From Thiosymbion sp942492625 (lineage in GTDB: Bacteria > Pseudomonadota > Gammaproteobacteria > Chromatiales > Chromatiaceae): 64,000 nt of DNA. The notes beneath the pieces are model-generated. The model was not told the DNA's origin. It did not search any database and worked only from the letters and a program-made list of their open reading frames with translations. The DNA lies in assembly GCA_942492625.1 (NCBI GenBank), contig CALOFM010000041.1, positions 1 to 64,000 on the forward strand, read 5' to 3'. Shown here piece after piece: positions 9,158 through 18,823 of this stretch; position 1 is the first letter of the stretch; the number at the start of each line of letters is the position of its first letter. The position numbers and the translations under genes were made by a program.

Positions 9158-9961
9158 TCATTTCTTCATAAGCTTCTTCGCTTGGCCCACCCAATCATCA
9201 CGCTCGATGCGGCCGGTAAACTTGATCACGCTCTTTTCGAGCTGCTCGATGTCCTTGTCCGCCAAGGCAGCGAGCTGCGCGTAGCTGACGATTCCCGCGA
9301 CATTCAGCTTCTTCGCCAAGGCGGGACCAATGCCGCCGATTGCCGTCAGATCGTCCTTCTTGTCCGATTTCTCCGCCGCTGGTTTCTTCTCCTTCGGCTC
9401 CGCAGGTTTCGCTTCCGCCTTGGACTCCACAGGTTTCGGCTCCGCTTTCTTCTTGAGCGCCAATTCGGGTTTCGCGGCGGCGGCCGGCTTCTTGGCAGCG
9501 GACGACTTCTGTGCAGAGGAGGGCGCTGGCTTGCGCGCGGGAAGTGCGGGAGACAATGAGTAGAACACCTTGATCGATTCCAATACGCCACCGAGATACG
9601 CCGATGTCCCCTCGGTCAAAGTAAGCGTATTGCGCTGCATGGTCTTAAGAAATCCTTCCCACTCCGAGTGACCCCACACGCCTTTATGGTCCTTAATAAA
9701 GACCACACTGTCGTTCATTACCGCTCTCATGGCGTTCTCCAAGCTCGCAGTCGAGCCGGCCGCCGCGTAAAACCGCTTCATTGCCTCTAGCAGCTCCCCG
9801 AGATGCGACTGCATATCCCCGGAAAGATCGAACCCCTTCGTTTTGAGGTTCGACACGAAGTCCGTCCAAGCCGCGTGGTCCCACATACCTTTTTGCATTG
9901 TGACAAAGTCGGTTGCCAGCTTCGTCAGCTCTTCGAGCGTACCTGATTTCTCAGTTGCCAT
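9158..9961 (-). CDS. Unrecognised protein: two 69-residue repeats, charged linker, helix-hairpin-helix C-terminus
   Basis: 267 residues. Residues 12-65 and 81-134 are tandem repeats offset by exactly 69 positions, sharing F-x4-KG-x-W-x-H-x2-W-x2-F and LG-x2-LE-x2-K-x-FY. Residues 140-202 form a Lys/Ala/Pro/Glu-rich, probably disordered linker. Residues 203-267 are a helix-hairpin-helix-like module (DDLTAIGGIGPALAKKLN) of the kind fused to many bacterial proteins for nucleic-acid or protein contact. I do not recognise the repeat family. The gene precedes gpmI on the same strand by 97 bases, so a link to carbon storage or metabolism is possible but unproven. Confidence 0.8.
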   Translation of the reverse strand: MATEKSGTLEELTKLATDFVTMQKGMWDHAAWTDFVSNLKTKGFDLSGDMQSHLGELLEAMKRFYAAAGSTASLENAMRAVMNDSVVFIKDHKGVWGHSEWEGFLKTMQRNTLTLTEGTSAYLGGVLESIKVFYSLSPALPARKPAPSSAQKSSAAKKPAAAAKPELALKKKAEPKPVESKAEAKPAEPKEKKPAAEKSDKKDDLTAIGGIGPALAKKLNVAGIVSYAQLAALADKDIEQLEKSVIKFTGRIERDDWVGQAKKLMKK

Positions 9962-10247
9962 CGGTGCCTCCCCAGGGTGAAGTATCGAACTTACGAAAAA
10001 AAGATGCTGTTGACGTTGAAATTATAAGCGAACATCCCGGTCCGATCGATGGTCTTCGGTAGGAATTATTTCCCAATGCCATGGGATAACAAAGCGCTCG
10101 GATGGCCGGCTATTCTTTGTCTCTATCACGCCATAAATAACATGGTTTTTTGAGCATCTCCTGTGTACTCTATGCAAGAAAATGATTACCGAATTGTGAC
10201 CCCCTCCCCGGAGCGCGGCTGACCAAAGAAAAGGAGCACAAACGACC

Positions 10248-12662
10248 ATGAGCACTTATATCCGTTGGTTGAGTGAGCTCGGCATGAACGACGTGCCTCT
10301 GGTCGGGGGGAAAAACGCATCTCTGGGCGAGATGATCCATCACCTCACCGAAGTCGGCGTGCGAGTACCCGGCGGATTCGCCACCACGGCGGACGCCTAC
10401 CGGGAGTTTCTCGAAACGGACCACCTGAACGAGCGCATTCAGGATCAGCTCGATCGGCTGGATGTGGACGACGTGGCGGCCCTGGCCGAGACCGGCCCCC
10501 GTATCCGCGGCTGGATCATGAACCAGCCGTTCCAGGCGGCCCTGGATGATGCCATCATCCAAGCCTACGAGCACCTGACCCGGGAGGCCGGCAGCGATGT
10601 ATCCTGGGCCGTGCGCTCGTCGGCCACCGCCGAGGACCTGCCGGACGCCTCCTTCGCCGGGCAACAGGAGACCTTTCTCAACGTCCATGGTCTCGAAAAC
10701 ATCATGCGGGCAATCAAGGAGGTCTTCGCCTCCCTGTTCAACGACCGCGCCATCGCCTACCGGGTGCATCAGGGTTTCGAGCACCGTCATGTAGCCCTCT
10801 CGGCCGGCATCCAACGCATGGTGCGCAGCGACATCGCCGCGTCCGGGGTCCTGTTCACCCTGGATACCGAGTCCGGCTTCCGCGATGCCGTATTCATTAC
10901 CGCCAGCTATGGACTCGGCGAGATGGTGGTCCAGGGGGCGGTCAACCCGGACGAGTTCTACGTCCACAAGCCGACACTGGCGGCCGGCCGGCCGGCGATT
11001 CTGCGCCGTAGCGTCGGTGACAAGGCCATCCGCATGGTGTATTCGGAGCCCGGCAGCGAAAGCCCGGTCCGCACCGAAGAGGTCCCGGAAGCAGAACGTA
11101 CGCGCTTTTCCATCAGCGACGAGGAGATCACAGAGCTGGCCAAGCAGGCCATCCTGATCGAGGAACACTATGGTCACCCGATGGACATCGAGTGGGCGAA
11201 GGACGGGACGGACGGCAAGCTCTACATCGTCCAGGCGCGACCGGAAACGGTGCAGAGCCGCTCGGGCCGGGTCATCGAGCGCTACCACATGCAGGAGAAG
11301 GGCGAGGTCCTGACCACCGGCCGCAGCATCGGCCACCGGATCGGCGCGGGGGCTGCCAAGCTGATCGCCAACATCGCCGATATGGACCGGATGCTACCAG
11401 GTGACGTGCTGGTCACGGACATGACCGACCCGGACTGGGAACCGATCATGAAACGGGCCGCGGCCATCGTCACCAACCGCGGCGGACGTACCTGCCACGC
11501 GGCCATCATCGCCCGCGAACTGGGAGTGCCGGCGGTCGTCGGCTGCAACAATGCCACCGACAAGATCAAGGAGGGACATCAGGTCACCATATCCTGTGCG
11601 GAAGGCGACACAGGGTTCATCTACGAAGGAAAGCTTGCCTTCGAGCACAAGACCGTTGAGCTTTCCCACATGCCTGAGATCCCGGTAAAGGTAACCATGA
11701 ACGTGGGTAACCCGGACCGCGCCTTCACCTTTGCATCCATCCCAAACGACGGCATCGGTCTGGCACGGCTGGAGTTCATCATCAGCAACAGCATCGGCAT
11801 CCATCCCAAGGCGCTGCTGGAGTACGATGAGCTGCCCGCCGACCTCAAGTCCGAGATCGCCCCTCGCATCCAAGCCTACCCAAGCCCGCGAGAGCTCTAC
11901 GTCGCAAAACTCACCGAGGGCATCTCGACCCTGGGCGCCGCCTTCGCCCCCAAGCCGGTCATCGTCCGTATGTCCGACTTCAAGTCCAACGAGTATGCCA
12001 ATTTGATGGGTGGCTCCCGCTACGAGCCCGAGGAGGAGAACCCCATGATCGGGTTCCGCGGCGCCGGTCGCTACGTGGACGATAGCTTCCGCGACTGCTT
12101 CGAGATGGAGTGCGAGGCCCTCAAGCGGGTGCGCAACGACATGGGCCTGACCAATGTGGAGATCATGATCCCCTTCGTACGCACGCTGGGACAAGCCAAG
12201 GCGGTGGTGGACGCGCTTGCCGAGCAGGGGCTCAAGCGTGGCGAGAACGGCCTGCGCCTGATCATGATGTGCGAGATTCCGTCCAACGCGGTGCTTGCCG
12301 AGGCGTTCCTGGAGCATTTCGACGGCTTCTCGATCGGCTCCAACGACATGACCCAGCTGACCCTTGGGTTGGACCGAGATTCGAGCCTGGTCGCGGAGCA
12401 CTTCGACGAGCGCGACCCTGCGGTGCTCAAGATGCTGGACCTGGCCATCAGCGCTTGTCGCAAGCAGGACAAGTACGTGGGCATTTGCGGTCAGGGACCC
12501 TCCGACCACCCGGACTTGGCCGAATGGCTTCTGGAGCGCGGTATTACGAGTATCTCCTTGAATCCGGATACGGTGATCGACACCTGGCTCTTTTTGGCGG
12601 AAAAATCGTCGCAAGGCAGGGATAAGGACTGCGTAGGAGGCGTGTCTTCGAGCCGCTCGTGA
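10248..12662 (+). CDS. ppsA: Phosphoenolpyruvate synthase
   Basis: 804 residues, the normal length. It makes PEP, AMP and phosphate from pyruvate and ATP, the first step of gluconeogenesis from pyruvate. Domains in order are the ATP-grasp nucleotide-binding domain (about 1-340), the swivelling phosphohistidine domain with His417 in GGRTCHAAI, and the TIM-barrel PEP/pyruvate domain with Cys747 in CGQGPSDHP. The ATG has an AAAAGGAG site 11 bases upstream. The 286-base gap before it shows no gene. The last ~20 residues are Ser/Gly-rich and unlike the core. It is transcribed away from the gpmI group. Confidence 0.97.
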   Translation: MSTYIRWLSELGMNDVPLVGGKNASLGEMIHHLTEVGVRVPGGFATTADAYREFLETDHLNERIQDQLDRLDVDDVAALAETGPRIRGWIMNQPFQAALDDAIIQAYEHLTREAGSDVSWAVRSSATAEDLPDASFAGQQETFLNVHGLENIMRAIKEVFASLFNDRAIAYRVHQGFEHRHVALSAGIQRMVRSDIAASGVLFTLDTESGFRDAVFITASYGLGEMVVQGAVNPDEFYVHKPTLAAGRPAILRRSVGDKAIRMVYSEPGSESPVRTEEVPEAERTRFSISDEEITELAKQAILIEEHYGHPMDIEWAKDGTDGKLYIVQARPETVQSRSGRVIERYHMQEKGEVLTTGRSIGHRIGAGAAKLIANIADMDRMLPGDVLVTDMTDPDWEPIMKRAAAIVTNRGGRTCHAAIIARELGVPAVVGCNNATDKIKEGHQVTISCAEGDTGFIYEGKLAFEHKTVELSHMPEIPVKVTMNVGNPDRAFTFASIPNDGIGLARLEFIISNSIGIHPKALLEYDELPADLKSEIAPRIQAYPSPRELYVAKLTEGISTLGAAFAPKPVIVRMSDFKSNEYANLMGGSRYEPEEENPMIGFRGAGRYVDDSFRDCFEMECEALKRVRNDMGLTNVEIMIPFVRTLGQAKAVVDALAEQGLKRGENGLRLIMMCEIPSNAVLAEAFLEHFDGFSIGSNDMTQLTLGLDRDSSLVAEHFDERDPAVLKMLDLAISACRKQDKYVGICGQGPSDHPDLAEWLLERGITSISLNPDTVIDTWLFLAEKSSQGRDKDCVGGVSSSRS

Positions 12663-12701
12663 TGGGCATCGTTTCGCTCTGCCCGTCCTAAGGCCTGCGG
12701 C

Positions 12702-13652
12702 CTATTCCACCAGTGTCCCTCGCGCGTCCGGATAGGCAAGCTCTACCGAGAAAGGCGCCTCGGCCCCGGGCTCCAGGCGCACCCAGACCCCCGCCAGCCT
12801 CGGCGAGCCCGGCACCTCCAGCCGGGTAAAGCGCCTTATTGTTCTCCCCGTCCGAAGGTCCCGCAGGGGATGGTCGAATTTGTACTTGTGCGTGTCCCCA
12901 TGGATCGCCAGCACGGGCCCGGAGTAGCCCCGCAACAGCACCCTCAGGTTCTCGTGGAACCAGTCGAAACCACGCGGGGGAACTAACTTTTCAAGGCCGG
13001 GGTTCGCGTGAAAAAGGAGCACAAGGGCCGCTGCATCGGCGTCCTGCGCCGCTTCCAGCGCGGCCATGAGATGGCGGCGATTCGCTTGCGACCGCGCCTG
13101 CAGCTCATCCGCGGCCGCCGAAACACCGGGGACCGAGTTGTTGTGGCTGCCCACCAGATGCACGGTAACAAAGAGGACGTCCTCACGGATGAACCAGTAG
13201 TTCTCCGGATAGGCAGCGTCTGTGCGAGATACCCCGAGTTGGTGCAGCCGCAGCACATCCGGATCTGCGAAATAGAGCGAGCGCAGGCGGGCCAGCCGCT
13301 GCACGGGGTCGTAGCCGCCCGCCCCCTCTCTGTGACAATCGGTCCACTCGTTGTCTCCCGGTGTGTACACGACTGGAACCGACTGCGCCTTGAACAACTC
13401 GGCCACACGCCCTAACGACCGATCGGTGCAGGGCGAGTTGCCGCCCTTCACATCACCGACGTGAACCATGAATTGCGGCCTGTCTTTCGCAACGTCGCCC
13501 AGCAGCGACGCCAGCATCTTGGCCTCCGACGGCGAGTACGGAAGATCGCCGAAGGCGAAGAAACGCAGCGCAGCCCCCGCCGCTCCCTGGGGTAAAAACA
13601 ACAAGGAGAAAAGCAGAAGTCCTACCTGTCGGCAACAAGAATGCGGGGGCAT
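12702..13652 (-). CDS. Secreted calcineurin-like metallophosphoesterase
   Basis: 316 residues from the ATG at 13650-13652, with an N-terminal hydrophobic signal peptide (VGLLLFSLLFLPQGAAGA). Metallophosphoesterase motifs follow in order: FAFGDLPYS, HVGDVKGG, TPGDNEWTDCHRE, LLFHANPG and IHGDTHKY, which provide the Asp/Asn/His ligands of a dimetal site. A GTG four codons upstream is an alternative start with a weaker ribosome site. It is probably periplasmic; the substrate is unknown. It lies downstream of the ccoS gene on the same strand but is separated by about 90 bases. Confidence 0.82.
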   Translation of the reverse strand: MPPHSCCRQVGLLLFSLLFLPQGAAGAALRFFAFGDLPYSPSEAKMLASLLGDVAKDRPQFMVHVGDVKGGNSPCTDRSLGRVAELFKAQSVPVVYTPGDNEWTDCHREGAGGYDPVQRLARLRSLYFADPDVLRLHQLGVSRTDAAYPENYWFIREDVLFVTVHLVGSHNNSVPGVSAAADELQARSQANRRHLMAALEAAQDADAAALVLLFHANPGLEKLVPPRGFDWFHENLRVLLRGYSGPVLAIHGDTHKYKFDHPLRDLRTGRTIRRFTRLEVPGSPRLAGVWVRLEPGAEAPFSVELAYPDARGTLVE

Positions 13653-13740
13653 CCGAAAGTCCACTTCGTTTTACTCGCGTAACTCGTTTCCTTTTTGCTT
13701 CAACGCCACGGGGACCAACGATTGATCGGACTTCAGCACC

Positions 13741-13950
13741 TCAGTCATCCTTGTGGTCCTGCGCGGGCGGCTCCCCGTCCGCATCGGGCAAAAGGCGGGG
13801 GTCCGATTTGGCGTCGTCGTCCATGAGGATACGGTGGGCGTCTCCGTCCAGGTCGTCGTACTGGCCGCTACGGGCCGCCCAGAACAGGATTCCGACAGCA
13901 ACAAGCCCGAGCAGGATCATGCCGGGAATCAGGCCGTAGATGACTTCCAT
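13741..13950 (-). CDS. ccoS: cbb3-type cytochrome oxidase assembly protein CcoS
   Basis: 69 residues with one N-terminal membrane helix (IPGMILLGLVAVGILFWAA) followed by the family GQYDDLDGDAHRILMDDD segment. CcoS is needed for cofactor insertion into cbb3 oxidase. It is the last gene of the ccoG-fixH-ccoI-ccoS group, 17 bases after ccoI. The tail is unusually acidic. Confidence 0.93.
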   Translation of the reverse strand: MEVIYGLIPGMILLGLVAVGILFWAARSGQYDDLDGDAHRILMDDDAKSDPRLLPDADGEPPAQDHKDD

Positions 13951-13967
13951 TGTTCGACTCAGAATTT

Positions 13968-16517
13968 CTAGTTGCTCTTAGACGCGTGAAACAGCGATCG
14001 GATGCGCGCCGAGTTACCAATGACGGCCAGCGAGCTCAAGGGCATCGATACCGCCGCCACCAGCGGTGTTACGAAGGCGGCCATGGCCAAGGGCACCATC
14101 ACCACATTATAGGTTATGGAGATGCCGATATTCTGGCGGATAGTCCTTAGGGTACGCCGCGAGAGGAGTGCCGCTTGCCTGACTTTGGCCAGCTCGGCAC
14201 TCATGAGGACGATGTCGGCGCTGGCGATGGAGACGTCCGTACCGCTGCCCATGGCGATGCCGACATCTGCACGCACCAGGGCCGGCGCATCGTTCACCCC
14301 GTCGCCGACCATGGCGACCCGTCCGCCTTGGCGCTGAAGATCGGCGATGACCTCGTCCTTGTCGTCCGGAAGAACCTCGGCGACCACCTCGATCCCGCCG
14401 AGTTGGCGTGCGACACGCTCCGCCGTGGACCGCCGGTCGCCGGTCAGCAGGGTAACCCGGATGCCTTCGGCCTTGAGTCCTGCGATTACCGCCGCGGCGT
14501 CCTCGCGCAAGCGGTCCTCGAGCCCCAGAACCAGCACCTCCCTGCCGTCCATGCCTACATGGAGAACGCTGCCGCCATGCGTCTCAGCTGCAGCCGCCGC
14601 AGCCTCCAGCCCGGAGGCGGACTCGATGCCGTTCTCGCGCATCCAGCCCCTTGTGCCGGCGACTACTCGCCTCCCGCCGACCCTCCCCGCGATGCCACGT
14701 CCGGAACGTACCCGTATCTGGTAGACCTCTCGATCCGCAAAGTCGATCTCGGCCTTTCTGCAAAAGTCCGTAACCGCGGCGGCAACCGGATGCTCGGAGA
14801 ACCGCTCCAGTGCAGCAAGATCGGCCAAATGATGCGACAGATCTCCGACAAGCAGAGCCCGGAGCGACTGCCTATCCGCCTCGCCGAGCGTCCAATCAAC
14901 TGCGTTGCCCTGCACCGAGGTAACCGCAGGGCGCCCCTCTGTCAAGGTCCCGGTCTTGTCGAAGACGAAGTGATCGATGGACGAGAGACCCTCCAGGACG
15001 GCTCCGTTCTTGATCAGGATGCCGTTGCGTGCGCCGAGACCGGACGCAACGGCGATGGCCATGGGCGTAGCCAGACCGAAGGCGCAGGGACAGGTGATGA
15101 TGAGGACGGCGGTGGCGGCCATGAGCGCCTTCTCGAAGTCGCTGCGCACCCACCACAGGAAGGTCAGGGTTCCCAGGGTAAGGGTGACCGCCACGAACCA
15201 GGGTACCACCCGGTCGGCGACGCACTGGATGGGCGCCTTGCTGGCCTGCGCCTCCTCCACCAACTGTATTATGCGGCCCAGTGCCGTATTCTTTAGCAGC
15301 CCGTCGACGCGAACCTGCAGCGCGCCGGACCCGTTCAAAGTCCCTGCGGCCACTTGTCCGCGGTTGGTCTTGACCACGGGCTCGGACTCGCCGGTTAGCA
15401 TGGACTCGTCGACGCTGCTCTCGCCGAGGATAACGGTCCCGTCCACCGGTATCTTCTCCCCCGGCCGCACCAAAACGGTCTCCCCCTCCCGCACGGCTCG
15501 CATGGGAACGACGGACTCCTCGCCGTCCCGGAGCACGGTCGCCACCTTGGGCTGCAAATCGAGCAACCGCTGCGTGGAAGCCACGGCCTGGCGCTTTGAG
15601 ACCGCCTCCAGAAAACGGCCCACCAGGATGACGAACAGGAAATTGACCACCGTGTCCCAGTAGACCTCTCCCGATCCCGCGATGGTGACATAGAGCGAGT
15701 ACAAGTATGTGATGGAGGCGCCGATGGCGATCGGCAGGTCCATGGTGAGATTGAGGCTGCGCAGCCCGGTCCAGGCGCCCTTGTAGAAAGGGTATCCGGC
15801 ATAGAGCAAGGTCGGAGTGGCGATGGCGAATCCGATCCAATGAAAGAGACCGCGGAACTCCCCCTCGTCCGCACCCGAGTAAAGGGCGATGGAGATCCAG
15901 AGCAGGTTCATCATCGCAAAGCCGGCAAAGGCCATGCGATAGAGCAACACCCGGTTTGCGCGTCTGAGGGAGCCCTCTGCCGCTTCGGGATCGAAGGGAA
16001 CCGCCGCGTAGCCGATATCCGCCAGCCGCCGCAGGGCGCCGGAGAGCTTCAGACGCTGGTTGTCCCATTTGAGCTTGAGGCGGCGGCCCGTGAGATTAAC
16101 CCGCGCCTCCTCCACACCCGGCATGGCGTGGAGGCTGTTCTCAATCAGCCAGACACAGGCGGCGCAATGGATTCCCTCCACCAAGAGGTTGATCTCACGG
16201 GTCTCCCCGAGTGAGTCAACGAACTCCTCCTGGACCTCGTCTATGTCATAGAGTGCAAGCTCCTTCGGGGGCTCCGGCGGGGGTCCGAAGATCTCGCCCT
16301 CGGGCGTTCGCCGATAGAAGCCCTCCAGCCCGGCCGCATAGATGGCCTCACACACCGACTTGCACCCAGTGCAACAAAAGGCCCTGTTACGCCCTTGGAT
16401 TCGAGCCTCGACGCAAGCTTTGGCAGGCGCCGGCAGACCACAGTGGAAGCAGCGCGCTACATCGACCTCCCTAACACCAGAGAGGCGCCCGTCAGCGAGT
16501 GCTTCCGGATTGCTCAC
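13968..16517 (-). CDS. ccoI: Copper-translocating P1B-type ATPase CcoI (FixI)
   Basis: 849 residues. It supplies copper for cbb3 oxidase assembly. The N-terminus has a Cys-rich metal-binding region (CFHCGLP, FCCTGCKSVC) found in CcoI/FixI, then a heavy-metal-associated domain with GIHCAAC (115-121). The transport core has TGES (375-378), the ion-path CPC (476-478), the phosphorylation site DKTGT (520-524) and a GDGVNDAP hinge motif near the C-terminus, with about eight membrane helices. The start is a GTG. It lies between fixH and ccoS, the standard context. Confidence 0.94.
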   Translation of the reverse strand: MSNPEALADGRLSGVREVDVARCFHCGLPAPAKACVEARIQGRNRAFCCTGCKSVCEAIYAAGLEGFYRRTPEGEIFGPPPEPPKELALYDIDEVQEEFVDSLGETREINLLVEGIHCAACVWLIENSLHAMPGVEEARVNLTGRRLKLKWDNQRLKLSGALRRLADIGYAAVPFDPEAAEGSLRRANRVLLYRMAFAGFAMMNLLWISIALYSGADEGEFRGLFHWIGFAIATPTLLYAGYPFYKGAWTGLRSLNLTMDLPIAIGASITYLYSLYVTIAGSGEVYWDTVVNFLFVILVGRFLEAVSKRQAVASTQRLLDLQPKVATVLRDGEESVVPMRAVREGETVLVRPGEKIPVDGTVILGESSVDESMLTGESEPVVKTNRGQVAAGTLNGSGALQVRVDGLLKNTALGRIIQLVEEAQASKAPIQCVADRVVPWFVAVTLTLGTLTFLWWVRSDFEKALMAATAVLIITCPCAFGLATPMAIAVASGLGARNGILIKNGAVLEGLSSIDHFVFDKTGTLTEGRPAVTSVQGNAVDWTLGEADRQSLRALLVGDLSHHLADLAALERFSEHPVAAAVTDFCRKAEIDFADREVYQIRVRSGRGIAGRVGGRRVVAGTRGWMRENGIESASGLEAAAAAAETHGGSVLHVGMDGREVLVLGLEDRLREDAAAVIAGLKAEGIRVTLLTGDRRSTAERVARQLGGIEVVAEVLPDDKDEVIADLQRQGGRVAMVGDGVNDAPALVRADVGIAMGSGTDVSIASADIVLMSAELAKVRQAALLSRRTLRTIRQNIGISITYNVVMVPLAMAAFVTPLVAAVSMPLSSLAVIGNSARIRSLFHASKSN

Positions 16518-16587
16518 TGTTCATCAAGACTTAGTCTTGTCGCGAACACGGGAGACCTCAAGCTCGTCCGGGGGTCTTCCGTTTACG

Positions 16588-17103
16588 CTAGGGACGCAGG
16601 ACGTTGATACGCTGCCCGACATGGTACTCGTCTTCCCCTTGCCTTGCGGCCACCAGGGTGTCCCAGACGCCGATGAGAGGAAAGGACACTTCAACCACAT
16701 AACGGCCGGGGCCCTCCGCTGCCATCGAGGCGCTGAAGTCTCGTGTAACATCAGACGGCCGGTAGAGGAAAAGCTCGACGGCCTCGGGCGTGACCGGCTG
16801 TCCCGCCTTGTCCACCAAGAAAAAGCGGATCTGGCTGGGTACCCCCGCGACAATCTCTTGCGGGATGTCCGCCCGCAGTATCCACCCGGGATTACTCGCG
16901 CCTTTGGTGAGCATTGTGCGCTCGTAGTCCTTACCCCGCTCGTAATAGTCATCCACGACCAATCCGGGATTCGTCACCAGCGCAAGGTAAACCATGACTC
17001 CGTTCACGCCGAGGACGGCAACAACCAGCGCGATCCAGGCTATGACCCAGGGGCTCTTCCAAGCGGGAAGGGCTTTTTGCTCGTGAGTGGCTGTTGTTTG
17101 CAT
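16588..17103 (-). CDS. fixH: FixH family protein (CcoH)
   Basis: 171 residues with one N-terminal membrane helix (WVIAWIALVVAVLGVNGVMV) and a periplasmic domain containing DDYYERGKDYE, typical for FixH/CcoH. It takes part in cbb3 oxidase assembly or stability. Its start overlaps the ccoG stop as TAATG at 17101-17105, which indicates translational coupling. Confidence 0.92.
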   Translation of the reverse strand: MQTTATHEQKALPAWKSPWVIAWIALVVAVLGVNGVMVYLALVTNPGLVVDDYYERGKDYERTMLTKGASNPGWILRADIPQEIVAGVPSQIRFFLVDKAGQPVTPEAVELFLYRPSDVTRDFSASMAAEGPGRYVVEVSFPLIGVWDTLVAARQGEDEYHVGQRINVLRP

Positions 17104-18536
17104 TATCGACGGGGACCAATAAAAACGCTCTCCCGCGCGGTTTGCAGGATCTCTCCGGAAGCCCGTACCCCTTCCACGTGGAAGGTGATCGGCACCTGCT
17201 CCGCTGTAAGCTGCTTGCGCGGAACCCGCACGAAGACGATCGCCGGCGACACGAAACCGTTACGGGCCGTGATCTCCTTCTCGGCACCGACCAAAGTCAA
17301 CCCTTCGGGACCCGAGGCACTCACCTTGACCTGAACGTCCTCTGTCATCTTGTTCAGAATCTTCAGAGTGTACTTGTTCTGAATCGAGCCGTCTTTCAGG
17401 GTGACGAACAGAGGCGCTCGCTCGTGCAGGACCTTGAGCTCGATGGCATCCAGAGACGACAGCCCGTAGACGATACCCGAGATTGCCAGGAGCAGAATGG
17501 TCGAGTAGACCCAGACTCGCCCGCGCTTGAGCATAGGCTTGACCGTCTCGCCATTGAGCTCATCCAGGGACGCGTAGCGGATCAAGCCTTTCGCTCGTCC
17601 TACCTTATCCATGACCTGATCACAGGCGTCGATGCAGAGCGCGCAGGTGATACAACCTTCCTGCTGGCCGTGACGGATGTCGATGCCGGTGGGACAGACG
17701 GCAACACATTGCTTGCAGTCTATGCAGTCGCCGGCGGTGCGCTCAACTTCCTTCTGCCCCTTCTTGATCCGGCCTCGCGGCTCACCGCGGTGAACGTCGT
17801 ATGTGGGCAGCTCGGTGGATTTATCCACCATTACGGCCTGAATACGGGCATAGGGACACAGCCAGAAGCATGCCTGCTCGCGCAGGAACCCGGCGAGGCC
17901 ATAAGTACCCACGGTGAACAGGGCGACCGTCGCGTAGACCGTCATCGCGGCCTCTCCGGTGAAAAAGGTCGTCCACAGGGTCGGGGCGTCTACGAACCAG
18001 GCAACGAAGCTAAAGCCGGTGAAAAAACCGATCACCAGCCAAATCAGGTGCTTCGTGGCTTTGATGCCGGCCTTTCTGGCGTCCATCGGGGCCTTGTCGA
18101 GCTTGCGCCGTGCCGGCGGCGGGCCCTCGAGCCTGCCCTCGATCCAGGTGTATACGTCGGTCCAGACGGTCTGGAAGCAAAAGAACCCGCACCAGACGCG
18201 GCCGACCAGCGCTGTAACTACCGCCAGCAAGATGGCGAAGAAAAGCAGGACCAGGGAGAGCATCCAAAAGTCCTGGGGCAGAATGGTGGCACTAAAGATG
18301 TGAAACTGGCGGGCAGGGATATCCCAGAGGATCGCCTGGCGGCCGTCCCAGCGCACGTAGGGTCCGAGGAAGAAAATCAGCCATACCGCGGCGGACCACC
18401 ACTTAATGATGCGCCACTTTCCCGGAATCCGCTTCGCATGGATCGTTTCCCCTCCGGTGTTGACGTGCCAATACTCGGCCTCGTCGTACAGGTCATCCAC
18501 CGCTGCGTTCTTTTTCCCGACTTGACTATCGCTCAC
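17103..18536 (-). CDS. ccoG: cbb3 oxidase accessory iron-sulfur protein CcoG
   Basis: 477 residues from GTG 18534-18536, supported by GGGAGA 8 bases upstream. CcoG is a membrane 4Fe-4S protein implicated in copper reduction for cbb3 assembly. About five membrane helices surround the CxxxCP signature ACFWLCPYARIQ. A ferredoxin-like region follows with CIDCKQCVAVCPTGIDIR and CITCALCIDACD, then a C-terminal IgG-like domain. Longer readings of the frame upstream run into the terminator and a small gene and are not real. It is first in the ccoG-fixH-ccoI-ccoS group. Confidence 0.93.
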   Translation of the reverse strand: MSDSQVGKKNAAVDDLYDEAEYWHVNTGGETIHAKRIPGKWRIIKWWSAAVWLIFFLGPYVRWDGRQAILWDIPARQFHIFSATILPQDFWMLSLVLLFFAILLAVVTALVGRVWCGFFCFQTVWTDVYTWIEGRLEGPPPARRKLDKAPMDARKAGIKATKHLIWLVIGFFTGFSFVAWFVDAPTLWTTFFTGEAAMTVYATVALFTVGTYGLAGFLREQACFWLCPYARIQAVMVDKSTELPTYDVHRGEPRGRIKKGQKEVERTAGDCIDCKQCVAVCPTGIDIRHGQQEGCITCALCIDACDQVMDKVGRAKGLIRYASLDELNGETVKPMLKRGRVWVYSTILLLAISGIVYGLSSLDAIELKVLHERAPLFVTLKDGSIQNKYTLKILNKMTEDVQVKVSASGPEGLTLVGAEKEITARNGFVSPAIVFVRVPRKQLTAEQVPITFHVEGVRASGEILQTARESVFIGPRR

Positions 18537-18774
18537 AGACCATCTCCCAGAAAACTCTTGGCGGGTTGCCGCATTACGCGACTCGTACGCGACCGAGACC
18601 GCCCGCTGCGCCGGGAAATCTACCGGAACGGAGCATTTCGGACATTGCGGTTTCGCAATTATAACCGAATGATTTCCATCGAATTCCATGCGGGTATGGC
18701 GGACAAGGGAGGCATCCGAACAGGAGAAGATTCTATGGAAATCAACGCCAAGGGCGGTTGGAACAGTGCAACGA

Positions 18775-18801
18775 AAAAGGGGGATACGAGATCCCCCTTT
18801 T
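18775..18801 (-). terminator. Terminator of the ccoNOQP operon
   Basis: An 11-bp perfect stem (18775-18785 with 18791-18801, AAAAGGGGGAT type) closes on a 5-base loop. On the minus strand the last five bases of the transcript are T. It lies 22 bases after the 47-residue gene and separates ccoNOQP from ccoG. Confidence 0.85.
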
Positions 18802-18823
18802 CGGCCGATGCGAAGCCTGACGT

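Noticed and set aside
10170..11336. Minus-strand 388-residue frame over ppsA
   Set aside because: Antisense shadow of ppsA, typical of high third-position GC; no similarity and no upstream signals.
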